This document shows, in pieces, positions 44,273-53,605 of a stretch of DNA of 64,000 bases. The notes beneath the pieces were generated by a model, which saw only the letters and a program-made list of their open reading frames with translations, had not been told where the DNA came from and searched no databases. The first letter of the stretch is position 1; each line of letters begins with the position of its first letter. The DNA lies in the NCBI GenBank assembly GCA_045633845.1, contig JAZQZC010000046.1, positions 62,001 to 126,000 of the forward strand, in the 5' to 3' direction. Position numbers and translations under genes: made by a program. Source of the stretch: RGIG4708 sp045633845 (lineage in GTDB: Bacteria > Bacillota > Clostridia > UMGS1810).

Positions 44273-45343
44273 TTAAAAAGTTGATTGTATTATGCCTCCT
44301 CCAAGCACCTCGTCACCATTGTAAAACACAACTGACTGCCCGGGAGTTACCGCCCGCTGAGGCTCGGCAAATGTTACCTTGCATCCATCATCTGATTTTT
44401 CAATTGTGCACTTTGCGGGCTTTGCACTGTATCGGGTTTTGCAGGTGGCATCAAAGGGGTATTTTACCGATGCTTCATCAATAAAAGTAACACTTTGTGC
44501 ATACAATCCGTCACAATACTCACTGCCTTTTTCGCCAAGAACCACAGTATTTGTATCCGCATCAATTTTTGTTACAAACATAGGCTTGCCAAAGGTCATA
44601 CCAAGCCCCTTTCGCTGACCGATCGTAAAGTTGATAATGCCACCGTGATTACCTATTATGTTACCGTCGGTATCTTCAAAATTTCCGCCGCAAGGCTCAA
44701 AATCCGCAAAGCTTTTTATAAAGCTGATGTGGTCGTTGTCGGGTATAAAGCATATTTCCATACTGTCTTTCTTTTCCGAAATATACAGGCCTATTTCGCG
44801 CTGCGCAATTTCCCTTATCTGCTCTTTGGAGTATTCACCAAGAGGCATCAATATTTTTGCAAGCTGCTTTTGTGTAAGATTGTAAAGTACATATGTTTGG
44901 TCTTTTGAATCATATTTTGATTTTAAAAGCTTGTATGTGCCACCTTCGTTTTGTATTTTTGCATAGTGACCTGTTGCAATGTAGTCATAGCCGTTTTGCT
45001 CTGCATAACGGAGCATAAAGCCAAATTTGATGTACTTGTTGCATACAATACATGGGTTTGGTGTTCTGCCAAGCTTGTACTCATCTGCAAAATTTTGTAC
45101 CACGTAATTTTCAAAATCCTCTTCGCAATTGAGCACATTATGACGGATGTCAAGCTTGTCTGCAACAGCCTTTGCATCTTGTATTGCCTTGTCTAAAGGG
45201 CAATTGTCAATTTTGCCCTTGTGCAGCTTTTCGCTCCACATTTTAAGAGTAACACCTGTTACCTCGTACCCTTGTTGTTTTAACAAATATGCCGCAACAG
45301 AGCTGTCTACACCGCCGCTCAGTCCAATTAATACTTTTTTCAT
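44273..45343 (-). CDS. mnmA: tRNA-specific 2-thiouridylase MnmA
   Basis: MnmA puts sulfur on U34 of tRNA-Lys, -Glu and -Gln. The 356-residue protein has the PP-loop LIGLSGGVDSSVAA, the first catalytic Cys in TPNPCIVCN near residue 100 and the second in MEICFIPDN near 198. The C-terminal beta-barrel is present. No cysteine desulfurase is adjacent. It sits nine bases after pncB on the same strand. Confidence 0.95.
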   Translation of the reverse strand: MKKVLIGLSGGVDSSVAAYLLKQQGYEVTGVTLKMWSEKLHKGKIDNCPLDKAIQDAKAVADKLDIRHNVLNCEEDFENYVVQNFADEYKLGRTPNPCIVCNKYIKFGFMLRYAEQNGYDYIATGHYAKIQNEGGTYKLLKSKYDSKDQTYVLYNLTQKQLAKILMPLGEYSKEQIREIAQREIGLYISEKKDSMEICFIPDNDHISFIKSFADFEPCGGNFEDTDGNIIGNHGGIINFTIGQRKGLGMTFGKPMFVTKIDADTNTVVLGEKGSEYCDGLYAQSVTFIDEASVKYPFDATCKTRYSAKPAKCTIEKSDDGCKVTFAEPQRAVTPGQSVVFYNGDEVLGGGIIQSTF

Positions 45344-45351
45344 ATTACACC

Positions 45352-46791
45352 TTATTTGTGCTCGTTAAGCAAATCTGTTTTTATCTGCCACAGCTTTGGT
45401 GACAAATCCACATAATAATCGTGAGGGTTTTCAAATCGCTTTACTTCGTCCCATAGTGTGTCAATCTGCTTTGCGCAGTAATCCTTAATCTGATGAACGT
45501 CAGGGCTTTTGTATACGCATTTACCCTTGTCAAATATCTTAACAAGCAGCTCCCTTGAATAATAATCTGTAATTGTCTTTCGCTTCCAGGTGTGAATAGG
45601 GTCAAAAATCTCGTATGGTTCGCCGCATGGTGTGGCTTCATCAGAGAGCATAAGCACGTCAGCAATAGCCTTGTCGTTTTCCTTAGAATACAGGCGAACT
45701 ATTTTTTTGTTGCAGGGTGTAGTGATTTTTGCAACGTTTTCGGAAAGCTTTATTTTAGGTATTTCCTTTCCGTTGTGGTAAAGTGCCGTCAGCTTGTAAA
45801 CACCGCCAAAAACAGGCTCCGATTTAGATGTAATAAGCCGCTCACCTACACCAAATGTATCAATGCACGCACCCTGATTTATAAGGTCACGGATGATATA
45901 TTCGTCAAGTGAGTTTGACACACAGATTTTAACATCGCAAAGACCCTCGCTGTCAAGTATTTTGCGCACCTTTTTGGTAAGATATGTTATATCACCGCTG
46001 TCTATGCGCACTCCCGCAGGCTTGTGACCGTTTGGAATAAGCACTTCCTTAAACACTTTTATTGCGTTTGGAAGTCCCGATTTTAACACATTGTATGTGT
46101 CAATAAGCAGTGTGCAATTGTCGGGGTAACATTGTGCATATGCCTTAAAAGCTTCGTACTCGGTAGGGAACAGCTGCACCCAGCTGTGAGCCATTGTGCC
46201 AAGGGCGGGTATCCCGTCCTCTACATCCGAAATGGTGCACGCAGTACCAACACAGCCCGATATATATGCCGCACGTGCGCCGTAAATAGCTCCGTACAAA
46301 CCCTGAGCACGGCGTGAGCCAAATTCCATAACAGGTCTGCCGTCGGCAGCACGTACTATTCTGTTTGATTTGGTGGCAATAAGGCTTTGGTGGTTAACTG
46401 TTAATAAAAGCATTGTTTCCACAAATTGTGCTTGCATTACAGGGCCGATTACTTTAATAAGCGGCTCTCCAGGAAAAACAGGTGTGCCTTCCTGAATTGC
46501 CCACACATCACATTCAAACTTAAAGCTTGCAAGATAGTCCAAAAATTCCTCGCAAAATATTCCTTTTTTGCGCAGATACTCAATATCATCACTGCTGAAT
46601 TTTAGCTCATTCAAATAGTCAATAACCTGCTTGAGCCCGGCTGTAATGGCAAATCCGCCATTGTCGGGAACTTTGCGGAAATACAAATCAAAGCACGCGA
46701 TTTCATCCTTGTAGCCGTGCTTTAAGTAGCCGTTAGTCATAGTAAGTTCATAAAAGTCAACGAGCATTGTAAAATTGTCAAGTTTGTTCAT
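45352..46791 (-). CDS. pncB: Nicotinate phosphoribosyltransferase
   Basis: PncB makes nicotinate mononucleotide for NAD salvage. The 479-residue protein begins MNKLDNFTMLVDFYELTMTN and has EFGSRRAQG near residue 168, AHSWVQLFPTEYEAF near 210 and IRIDSGDI-type sequence (VRIDSGDITYL) near 272. I use ATG at 46791 rather than an upstream TTG or GTG because a GAGGAG SD lies about 11 bases before it. Confidence 0.92.
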   Translation of the reverse strand: MNKLDNFTMLVDFYELTMTNGYLKHGYKDEIACFDLYFRKVPDNGGFAITAGLKQVIDYLNELKFSSDDIEYLRKKGIFCEEFLDYLASFKFECDVWAIQEGTPVFPGEPLIKVIGPVMQAQFVETMLLLTVNHQSLIATKSNRIVRAADGRPVMEFGSRRAQGLYGAIYGARAAYISGCVGTACTISDVEDGIPALGTMAHSWVQLFPTEYEAFKAYAQCYPDNCTLLIDTYNVLKSGLPNAIKVFKEVLIPNGHKPAGVRIDSGDITYLTKKVRKILDSEGLCDVKICVSNSLDEYIIRDLINQGACIDTFGVGERLITSKSEPVFGGVYKLTALYHNGKEIPKIKLSENVAKITTPCNKKIVRLYSKENDKAIADVLMLSDEATPCGEPYEIFDPIHTWKRKTITDYYSRELLVKIFDKGKCVYKSPDVHQIKDYCAKQIDTLWDEVKRFENPHDYYVDLSPKLWQIKTDLLNEHK

Positions 46792-46851
46792 TATGTCAAC
46801 ATCTCCTCTATATGACAGACGGCGAGGCAAAATCCCCGCCGCTAAAATTGA

Positions 46852-47127
46852 TTATTGTGCTTTTGCGGATTCGAGCCAGAATGCACCGATATCAAGAGCA
46901 CGGAAAAGGCTTTCTTTTTCAACCTTTTTGATCGTCCTGCCGTTTTCTATAAGCGATACGGAAACATTGTTTGCAAGCTCAAGTCCCTTAATCTGAGATG
47001 TACCGAGAATTTCCATCTGGATGTAAATATTCTCAAACATATCACCATAAATTATAACATTACCTCTTTTTACAAGGGGGATATTTTTGTAAAGAAGTGC
47101 TGTTTGTTCTTTTTTTGTTGCAGCCAT
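46852..47127 (-). CDS. Unknown 91-residue protein
   Basis: This small acidic-to-neutral protein begins MAATKKEQTALLYKNIPLVKRGNV and has alternating hydrophobic residues that predict beta strands, with a helix at the C-terminus. No Cys, membrane segment or catalytic motif is seen. It has a good SD and a good upstream promoter, so it is very likely expressed. pncB and mnmA follow on the same strand. I do not recognise the family. Confidence 0.65.
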   Translation of the reverse strand: MAATKKEQTALLYKNIPLVKRGNVIIYGDMFENIYIQMEILGTSQIKGLELANNVSVSLIENGRTIKKVEKESLFRALDIGAFWLESAKAQ

Positions 47128-47157
47128 TATATCAACTCCATTTCAATATTAATGCTT

Positions 47158-47186
47158 ATTGTACCACAAAAATTTAATTATGTAAA
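47158..47186 (-). promoter_or_regulatory. Predicted sigma-A promoter of the 91-residue protein-pncB-mnmA unit
   Basis: On the minus strand TTTACA (47181-47186), a 17-base spacer and TACAAT (47158-47163) precede the gene by about 30 bases. Confidence 0.7.
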
Positions 47187-47267
47187 GTATTTTATTAAAT
47201 TTACTTTTGAATATCAAAGGAATTTTGACACACAATATAATCGTACAAAATTTTATCGGGGGATAAT

Positions 47268-47948
47268 ATGCTTATATCATTTATACGAACTCTAATATTA
47301 TACAGCTTGATTATAATTGCTCTCAGAGTTATGGGCAAAAGGCAAATAGGAGAGCTTCAGCCGGGTGAGCTTGTGGTGGCTATTCTGATATCAGACCTTG
47401 CGGCAGTGCCTATGAGCGAGCCCGGTATACCGCTACTTTATGGTATTATACCAATATTTACTCTTGTTATAGCTGAAATGGCACTTTCATTTGTGTGTCT
47501 AAAAAGCGAAAAAATCCGTAGTATTATAACGGGCAGACCAAGCGTAATTATGCTAAACGGAGTAATAGACGAAAGCGAAATGAAAAAGCTACGATTTAAT
47601 CTTTCCGACCTCACCGAAGAGCTGCGGCTTCAAGGCTATCTTGACATTTCGCAAATTGATACCGCAATACTCGAAACAAACGGCAATATTACCCTTATTC
47701 CAAAGTCTGAGTTCAAAACTCCCGATTGCGGTGACCTTAATTTAAAGGTAAAGCAGGACACACTTCCTTACGTTTTGATATCCGACGGCAAGCTCAACGA
47801 AAACAACTTAAAAAAATCAGGCTTTGATATCAAATGGCTTATGGGTCAAATCAAGGTAAACGGCGGAAAAACCATTGACGATGTGTTTTTTATGACATAT
47901 TATATGGACAAATGCTTTATACAATTGAAAGGTGAAAAGAAAAAATGA
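47268..47948 (+). CDS. YetF-like DUF421 membrane protein
   Basis: This 226-residue protein has two or three N-terminal membrane helices (to about residue 78) and a cytoplasmic domain. RVMGKRQIGELQPGELVVAILISDLAA and GRPSVIMLNGVIDESEMKKLRFN are hallmarks of DUF421 proteins such as YetF and YdfS. In Bacillus, relatives are sporulation- or germination-linked. The DUF4363 gene overlaps its end by four bases, a frequent pairing. Confidence 0.85.
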   Translation: MLISFIRTLILYSLIIIALRVMGKRQIGELQPGELVVAILISDLAAVPMSEPGIPLLYGIIPIFTLVIAEMALSFVCLKSEKIRSIITGRPSVIMLNGVIDESEMKKLRFNLSDLTEELRLQGYLDISQIDTAILETNGNITLIPKSEFKTPDCGDLNLKVKQDTLPYVLISDGKLNENNLKKSGFDIKWLMGQIKVNGGKTIDDVFFMTYYMDKCFIQLKGEKKK

Positions 47949-48319
47949 AAAACTATATCCCCCTTGCAATAATTATTGCAGCAATGGCTGTTGTGTTTGC
48001 ATTTAATAGCTGCGTTACGAATAATATAGAATATGAGCTTTTGACAAGCGCAGCAAATTTACACAGCAAAGTAAGCGAAAATCTTGACTGTACCGATGAA
48101 TACAACGAATTTGTTGCCAAACTGAAAAAAGCAGAAGTAAAAATAAATATGATATACAATCATTCGGCATACAACGACATTGCAAAATGCGTGCTGGAAA
48201 TAGGCAATGATATTGAGTATGATGACAAAAAATCATTAAGCATAAACGTTGAAAAGCTCATTTTTTACTTAAAAGATATAATCGGTAACGAAAAAGCTGA
48301 AATAAATAATATTTTATGA
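47945..48319 (+). CDS. DUF4363 family membrane-anchored protein
   Basis: This 124-residue protein has an N-terminal hydrophobic helix (residues 5-20) ending in FAFNSC, then a helical, charged external domain. Length and pairing with a DUF421 gene match DUF4363. The Cys after the helix could be a lipidation site, but the lipobox is not canonical. The function is unknown. Confidence 0.7.
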   Translation: MKNYIPLAIIIAAMAVVFAFNSCVTNNIEYELLTSAANLHSKVSENLDCTDEYNEFVAKLKKAEVKINMIYNHSAYNDIAKCVLEIGNDIEYDDKKSLSINVEKLIFYLKDIIGNEKAEINNIL

Positions 48320-48348
48320 TTGAAATATTTTCCATTGTGTGATAGAAT
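48320..48348 (+). promoter_or_regulatory. Predicted sigma-A promoter of ruvX-DUF1292
   Basis: TTGAAA (48320-48325), 17 bases and TAGAAT (48343-48348) lie 24 bases before the ruvX ATG. Confidence 0.75.
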
Positions 48349-48371
48349 ATCAGTGTAAAGGAGATATGTCT

Positions 48372-48785
48372 ATGCGTATAATGGGAATTGACTATGGCGA
48401 TGCAAGGGTAGGTGTGGCTGTAAGCGATGCACTTGGCATTACCGCGCAGGGAGTTGCTACTGTTCCAAACAAAGTGTATTCAAAAATGCTCGAAAGGCTT
48501 GCAGCACTTGTAAACGAATATAACACCCCCACAGTTGTTATCGGTTTGCCAAAGAATATGGATGGCACCGAGGGCGAAAGATGCGATGTAACAAAAGCAT
48601 TTGCAAGCGACCTTAAGGATAAATGCCCCGAAATACAAATAATATTTCGTGATGAAAGGCTGTCTACCGTTCAGGCGGCAGGTATCCTCAATGTCACAAA
48701 TACACGAGGCAAAGACCGCAAAAATATTATAGACACCGTGTCGGCATGCATTATACTCGAAGACTACTTAAATTCTATAAAATAA
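48372..48785 (+). CDS. ruvX: Putative Holliday junction resolvase / pre-16S rRNA nuclease YqgF
   Basis: This 137-residue RNase H-fold protein has the active-site Asp in MGIDYGDARVGVAVSD, VIGLPKNMDGTEG near residue 56 and RDERLSTVQA near 97. YqgF proteins process the 5' end of 16S rRNA in E. coli. The start is ATG 48372, eight bases after AAAGGAGA; the ATG at 48366 is too close. It is followed by a DUF1292 gene, the standard yrrK-yrzB pair. Confidence 0.92.
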   Translation: MRIMGIDYGDARVGVAVSDALGITAQGVATVPNKVYSKMLERLAALVNEYNTPTVVIGLPKNMDGTEGERCDVTKAFASDLKDKCPEIQIIFRDERLSTVQAAGILNVTNTRGKDRKNIIDTVSACIILEDYLNSIK

Positions 48786-48799
48786 AGGAGATTATACCA

Positions 48800-49081
48800 A
48801 TGGAAGAAAACAGAAAAATTTTACCTTTTACAGATGACGAAGGAAATACAGTAGAGCTCGAAATTGTTGATTCATTTGAAATGGACGACAAAAAATATGC
48901 AATTCTTGTTGAGCCCGAAGCAGACGATGGCGAGGATGAAGGTCTTGTATATATTATGGAAATTCAGAGCGATTCCGATGAAGAAATGATTCTTATCGAA
49001 ATAGAAGAAGACGAAATTCTCGAAAAGGCTTTTGCTACCTTCCGCGAAAGATGCGAAGACGAATTCGATTTTGTTGACTGA
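48800..49081 (+). CDS. DUF1292 family protein (YrzB-like)
   Basis: This 93-residue, very acidic protein begins MEENRKILPFTDDEGNTVELE and ends in a Glu/Asp-rich helix. It matches DUF1292 proteins that follow ruvX in Firmicutes. The activity is unknown. ATG 48800 follows AAAGGAGA by a normal distance; any upstream start would read into ruvX. Confidence 0.88.
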   Translation: MEENRKILPFTDDEGNTVELEIVDSFEMDDKKYAILVEPEADDGEDEGLVYIMEIQSDSDEEMILIEIEEDEILEKAFATFRERCEDEFDFVD

Positions 49082-49090
49082 TTTTACCTG

Positions 49091-49120
49091 TTGATATTTA
49101 ATTATATTTGGTGATATACT
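49091..49120 (+). promoter_or_regulatory. Predicted sigma-A promoter of the 6S RNA
   Basis: TTGATA (49091-49096), 18 bases and TATACT (49115-49120) place a start site near 49127. Confidence 0.7.
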
Positions 49121-49174
49121 TAAATCACAAAGAGTAAAATCGGGAAGATTGAGTATTCTTTGTGATTTAAAATT

Positions 49175-49350
49175 CCCTGCGGGGTGCGTTATACTGGTGT
49201 TATTTTAACCAACAAGTTTAATACGGAATCCTAACTCCGGATGTGGCTGTAGACCATGCATCAACTTAAAGCAAGGGAACAAAAGCAACCGGGCGGAGTC
49301 CACCTGCAATGCAGGTTAAAAATATAGCCATTAGACGGCTTCTGCGGGGA
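49175..49350 (+). ncRNA. ssrS: Probable 6S RNA (SsrS)
   Basis: No protein frame fits this stretch, but it is rich in paired segments. The 5' end CCCTGCGGG pairs (with wobbles) with the 3' end TTCTGCGGGG to close the molecule. ACTCCG pairs with CGGAGT in the middle, and ACCTGC-AAT-GCAGGT forms a small hairpin on the 3' side of the bubble. This rod-plus-bubble plan and several words (GGGAACAAAAGCAACCGGGC) match clostridial 6S RNA as I remember it. 6S RNA binds housekeeping RNA polymerase and reshapes transcription in slow growth. It has its own promoter and terminator. Confidence 0.7.
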
Positions 49351-49365
49351 TATATTTGTATAATT

Positions 49366-49396
49366 AGCCAAACAATTTTTGTTGTTTGGCTTTTTT
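49366..49396 (+). terminator. Rho-independent terminator of the 6S RNA
   Basis: AGCCAAACAA (49366-49375) and TTGTTTGGCT (49382-49391) form a perfect 10-bp stem with a 6-base loop and a T-run. Confidence 0.88.
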
Positions 49397-49417
49397 GCTT
49401 TACGGGAGATTATTAGT

Positions 49418-50122
49418 ATGTTTGAAGATACAATGTACCACAGAACCTCGTTGCTTGTGGGTAACGACGGAATAGCAAAACTAAAAAACGCAAATGTGTG
49501 GGTATTTGGCGTAGGTGGAGTAGGTGGCTTTGCTGCCGAGGCTTTGGTAAGAGCAGGAGTCGGCAGTATTACCGTTGTAGATAACGATACTGTAAATGTT
49601 ACAAACATCAACAGACAGATAATTGCTCTTCGCTCCACAATCGGTATGCCAAAGGTTGAAGCATTTTTACTGCGTGCAAAGGATATCAACCCCGATATCA
49701 AAATCACTTGCTTTAACAAGTGTTACCTGCCTCAAAACAGCAGCGAGTTTGACTTTTCAAAAGCCGATTATGTAATTGACGCGGTAGATATGGTAGCCGC
49801 CAAAATAGAGCTTGCCAAAAAAGCAAAGGAATATGGTGTGCCAATAATATCATCTATGGGCACAGGCAACAAGCTCACAAACACAGAGTTTCAGATAACA
49901 GATATATATAAAACAGACACAGACCCTCTTGCAAAGGTAATGCGCAGAGAACTCAAAAAACATGGAATAGACAAACTTACTGTTGTATACTCCCGTTCAA
50001 AACCCGTTAAAATTCAAAGTGAAAACGGCGAAAGACCCGTTACTGCAAGTGTGCCGTGGGTGCCGTCGGTTGGTGGGCTTATAATAGCAGGCAAAGTTAT
50101 TGAAGATATATTGAGAGGATGA
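49418..50122 (+). CDS. tcdA: tRNA threonylcarbamoyladenosine dehydratase TcdA
   Basis: TcdA cyclises t6A37 to ct6A with ATP. The 234-residue E1-like protein has the nucleotide loop VFGVGGVGGFAAEAL near residue 28 and NINRQI near 65. The YHRTSLLVGNDGI start region also matches. ATG 49418 follows GGGAGAT. It complements tsaE/tsaB, which act upstream in the same tRNA modification. Confidence 0.9.
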   Translation: MFEDTMYHRTSLLVGNDGIAKLKNANVWVFGVGGVGGFAAEALVRAGVGSITVVDNDTVNVTNINRQIIALRSTIGMPKVEAFLLRAKDINPDIKITCFNKCYLPQNSSEFDFSKADYVIDAVDMVAAKIELAKKAKEYGVPIISSMGTGNKLTNTEFQITDIYKTDTDPLAKVMRRELKKHGIDKLTVVYSRSKPVKIQSENGERPVTASVPWVPSVGGLIIAGKVIEDILRG

Positions 50123-50127
50123 CATAA

Positions 50128-51531
50128 ATGTACAACGCAAATTACGAAATGTTTAAAGGAATGATAGCAGGCAAAAAGGTTGCTGTGTTGGGACTTGGCA
50201 TAAGCAACATTCCTGCAATAAAGTTTTTGCACAAACACGGTGCAATAATTACGGGATGTGACAAAAATACACAAAGCAGCTTCAGCAGCGAAATAATGAA
50301 CACCCTTACTGCTTGCTGTTCAAGGCTTAACCTTGGTGACAATTATCTCCAAAATCTTACAGAGTACGATATTATTTTAAAATCACCGGGCATAAAGCCT
50401 CATATTCCCCAAATTCAGGATGCAATAAAGTCGGGTGTAACAGTTACAAGTGAGATGGAAATATTTATGTCACTTTGCCCCTGCAAAATGATTGGTGTAA
50501 CAGGCAGCGACGGCAAAACCACCACAACAACCCTTATATACGAAATGCTAAAGCAAGACGGCAAAACCTGCCACGTTGGTGGAAACATCGGCACACCGCT
50601 TCTTGACAGGCTTGATTATATCAACGATACCGATTATGTGGTGCTTGAGCTTTCGAGCTTTCAGCTCCAGCTTATTGGCATAAGCCCCGATATATCGGTA
50701 ATAACAAACATTTCGCCCAATCACCTTGATTATCACAAGGATATGGCAGAATACACCGAGGCAAAAGCAAATATATTTAAGTTTCACGGCAAAGCCTCAA
50801 AGCTTGTTATCAATGCAGACAACGAGGTTACCACATCATTTGCAGGCAAGCAAAAGGGCGAGCTTGTGTATTTTTCACGCAAGACCGAAAAAAACGGCGC
50901 ATACCTGCATCAAAACAAGCTTTGCTACAACGGTGATGTGGTAATGACACGTGAAGATATCAAAATCCGCGGCATACATAATGTTGAAAATTACCTTGCT
51001 GCAATTGCGGCGGTGTACGACATTGTGGACAGAGAGTCTATGCTTTATGTTGCACGCAATTTTGGCGGTGTAGAGCATCGTATGGAATTTGTGCGGGAGC
51101 TAAACGGCGTTGAATTTTACAACGACTCAATCGGTTCTTCGCCAACACGAACCATTGCAGGTCTTAAGGCACACGACGGCAAAATTGTGCTTATTGCAGG
51201 CGGCTACGACAAAAAATTGAGCTTTGACGAGCTTGGCATCGTTGTAAAGGATACCGTGTCTGCACTTGTGCTTTGCGGTGCCACGGCTGATGCGATAGAA
51301 AAATCTGTAAAAGCTGCATACAATCCAAACGAAAAGCTTATAAATATACTCAAAACAACCTCATTTGAGCAGGCTATAAAGGGTGCATATGCTCTTGCAA
51401 AGGCATTAACGGCTACCTGCAACGAAAAGGTTTCCGTTATACTTTCGCCCGCGTGTGCAAGCTTTGATATGTTCAAAAATTTTGAGGTAAGAGGCAACAC
51501 ATTTAAAGATATTGTTAACACATTGGAGTAG
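50128..51531 (+). CDS. murD: UDP-N-acetylmuramoylalanine-D-glutamate ligase
   Basis: MurD adds D-glutamate to UDP-MurNAc-L-Ala. The 467-residue Mur ligase has the ATP loop GVTGSDGKTTTTTLIYEML near residue 125 and the family NHLDYHKDM near 200. A C-terminal domain with FYNDSIGSSPTRTIAGL follows near residue 325. It is fed by MurI, encoded at 42.3-43.1 kb. It stands alone rather than in a dcw cluster. Confidence 0.93.
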   Translation: MYNANYEMFKGMIAGKKVAVLGLGISNIPAIKFLHKHGAIITGCDKNTQSSFSSEIMNTLTACCSRLNLGDNYLQNLTEYDIILKSPGIKPHIPQIQDAIKSGVTVTSEMEIFMSLCPCKMIGVTGSDGKTTTTTLIYEMLKQDGKTCHVGGNIGTPLLDRLDYINDTDYVVLELSSFQLQLIGISPDISVITNISPNHLDYHKDMAEYTEAKANIFKFHGKASKLVINADNEVTTSFAGKQKGELVYFSRKTEKNGAYLHQNKLCYNGDVVMTREDIKIRGIHNVENYLAAIAAVYDIVDRESMLYVARNFGGVEHRMEFVRELNGVEFYNDSIGSSPTRTIAGLKAHDGKIVLIAGGYDKKLSFDELGIVVKDTVSALVLCGATADAIEKSVKAAYNPNEKLINILKTTSFEQAIKGAYALAKALTATCNEKVSVILSPACASFDMFKNFEVRGNTFKDIVNTLE

Positions 51532-51542
51532 GTGATATTAAA

Positions 51543-52586
51543 GTGTTTGATACTGAATTAATACAAAAACTGTCTGATTTAAGCGGGGTTTCGGGCTACG
51601 AGCACAATGTTGGCAAGTTTGTAACCGATTTGTTTGCCAAATACTGTGATGAGGTAAGCTCAGATAATATGGGCAACATTATTGCTGTAAAAAAATCACA
51701 GTGCAAAAACCCATACAAGCTTATGATCGAAGCTCATATGGACGAAATAGGGCTTATGGTAACCAATATAGATGAAAAAGGATTTTTGTATTTTACGTGC
51801 GTTGGCGGCATTGACCCGCGCATACTTTTGGCAAACGAGGTTGTCGTGCACGGAAAAGCGGATTTGTACGGCATAATAGGTGCAAAGCCTCCACACATTT
51901 TAACAGCAGAACAAAAAACAAAAACAGTGCCCGTAGATAAGCTCTACATCGACATCGGTATGGATAAGGAGCACGCAAAGAGCGTTGTATCACCAGGCGA
52001 TACCGTCACTTTTAAAAATAAATTTTTAAAGCTGCAAAACGGCATTGTGAGCACCAAAAGTCAGGATGACCGCACCTCGGTTGCCATACTTGCATCTGTT
52101 ATGAAAAAGCTTGCTAATATAAATTGCCCCTACGATTTGTATTTTGTTGCATCGGTTCAGGAGGAGGTAGGGCTTCGAGGTGCAAAAACCGCCGCATACG
52201 GAATTAATCCCGATATGGCTATTGTAATTGATGTGTGCCACGCCTCAACTCCCGACTGTTCAGGCGGAGCGTACGATTTTGGCAGCGGTGCAATACTCAC
52301 AAAAGGGCCAAACATTCATCCCAAAATGCTTGGCAGAGTTTTGTCGGCTCTTGATGATAGCGGCATCAGTTATCAGATAGATGTAGAGGGTGGCGACACA
52401 GGCACAAATGCGTGGGCAGTTCAGGTTTCGCGCTGCGGTATACCGACAGTTTTGTTTTCGGTTCCGCTCAGGTATATGCACACCCCTGTGGAAACTGTAA
52501 GCACAGATGATTTGTCTGTTATTGTCAATTCAATTTGTGCCTTTTGCAGCGAGAGCGATGATACGGAGGGTTGGCTATGTTATTAA
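51543..52586 (+). CDS. M42 family glutamyl/deblocking aminopeptidase, paralogue 1
   Basis: This 347-residue metallo-aminopeptidase has the M42 metal sites: EAHMDEIG near residue 62, SQDDRTSVA near 171 and the catalytic EE in SVQEEVGLRG near 200. A late metal His sits in YMHTPVET. Such enzymes form dodecameric cytosolic complexes that trim peptides. GTG at 51543 follows AGGTGATA. It is the first of three M42 genes in a row. Confidence 0.9.
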   Translation: MFDTELIQKLSDLSGVSGYEHNVGKFVTDLFAKYCDEVSSDNMGNIIAVKKSQCKNPYKLMIEAHMDEIGLMVTNIDEKGFLYFTCVGGIDPRILLANEVVVHGKADLYGIIGAKPPHILTAEQKTKTVPVDKLYIDIGMDKEHAKSVVSPGDTVTFKNKFLKLQNGIVSTKSQDDRTSVAILASVMKKLANINCPYDLYFVASVQEEVGLRGAKTAAYGINPDMAIVIDVCHASTPDCSGGAYDFGSGAILTKGPNIHPKMLGRVLSALDDSGISYQIDVEGGDTGTNAWAVQVSRCGIPTVLFSVPLRYMHTPVETVSTDDLSVIVNSICAFCSESDDTEGWLCY

Positions 52587-53605
52587 AACAATTAACTTCC
52601 ATCAACGGTGTTTCGGGCAACGAGTACAAGGTGCATGAGTTTATAATAGAACAAATAAAGCCGTATGTTGATGATATTATTACAGACAGTATGGGCAGCG
52701 TAATTGCATACAAAAAAGGCACTGCACACAGTGGCAAAACTGTTATGATTTGCGCTCATATGGACGAGGTCGGCTTTATAGTTTCGGATATCACCGAAAA
52801 CGGTTTTGTCAAATTTAAGCAAATTGGCGGCTTTGACGAGCGCATACTTCTTACACAGCGTGTAGTTATCGAAAATGAAAAAAATTCCGTAAACGGAGTT
52901 ATGGGTATAAAAGCAGTGCATTTGCAAACTAAAACCGAGCGTGCAAATGTTGTAAGTATGGACAGTATGTATATAGACATCGGCGCAAAGGACAAAGCCG
53001 ATGCGTTAAAATATGTGTCAAAGGGCGACTACATTGCATTTGACAGCGACTATACCGAATTTGGCGATGGTTTTGTAAAAGCCAAGGCTCTTGACGACAG
53101 GGTGGGCTGTGCCATAATGCTTGAGCTTGTAAAGGGGACATACAACAACGATTTGTATTTTTGCTTCTCCACTCAGGAGGAGGTTGGCTTGCGGGGTTCA
53201 AGAGTTATTGCCCACAGGCTCAATAGCGACATTGCAATAGTGCTTGAGGCTACAACTGCGGCAGACATTCCTTTTACCGATGATTATATGCATTGTACAA
53301 CCCTTGGCGACGGCCCTGTAATTTCTGTTATGGACAGAGCGTCATATTCAAACAAAAATCTTAATAAGTTTGTATGCGATGTTGCAGAAAGCAACAACAT
53401 AAAATATCAGTTCAAACGCACAATAAACGGTGGCAATGATGCAGGCGGCATTCAGGCAACCTCGTCACCTGTTCGGGTGTGTGCAATATCTCTGCCATGC
53501 AGATATATACATTCTCCTGTTTGTACCGCAAAGCTGTGCGATGTTGATGCTATGTATAAGCTTGCGTTTAATGTAGCAAAAAATATAGATAAATTCGAGG
53601 TTTAA
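52577..53605 (+). CDS. M42 family aminopeptidase, paralogue 2
   Basis: This 342-residue paralogue has CAHMDEVG near residue 61, ALDDRVGCA near 169, STQEEVGLRGSR near 200 and YIHSPV at the C-terminal metal site. ATG at 52577 follows GGAGGG by six bases and overlaps the end of paralogue 1, so the two are coupled. Sequence differences around the S1 pocket (NGGNDAGGIQ versus EGGDTGTNAW) suggest a different peptide preference. Confidence 0.9.
   Translation: MLLKQLTSINGVSGNEYKVHEFIIEQIKPYVDDIITDSMGSVIAYKKGTAHSGKTVMICAHMDEVGFIVSDITENGFVKFKQIGGFDERILLTQRVVIENEKNSVNGVMGIKAVHLQTKTERANVVSMDSMYIDIGAKDKADALKYVSKGDYIAFDSDYTEFGDGFVKAKALDDRVGCAIMLELVKGTYNNDLYFCFSTQEEVGLRGSRVIAHRLNSDIAIVLEATTAADIPFTDDYMHCTTLGDGPVISVMDRASYSNKNLNKFVCDVAESNNIKYQFKRTINGGNDAGGIQATSSPVRVCAISLPCRYIHSPVCTAKLCDVDAMYKLAFNVAKNIDKFEV

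Noticed and set aside
49175..49350. SRP RNA, tmRNA or RNase P RNA
   Set aside because: The SRP tetraloop region, a tmRNA tag frame and the RNase P core motifs are all absent; the closing stem and bubble fit 6S RNA better.
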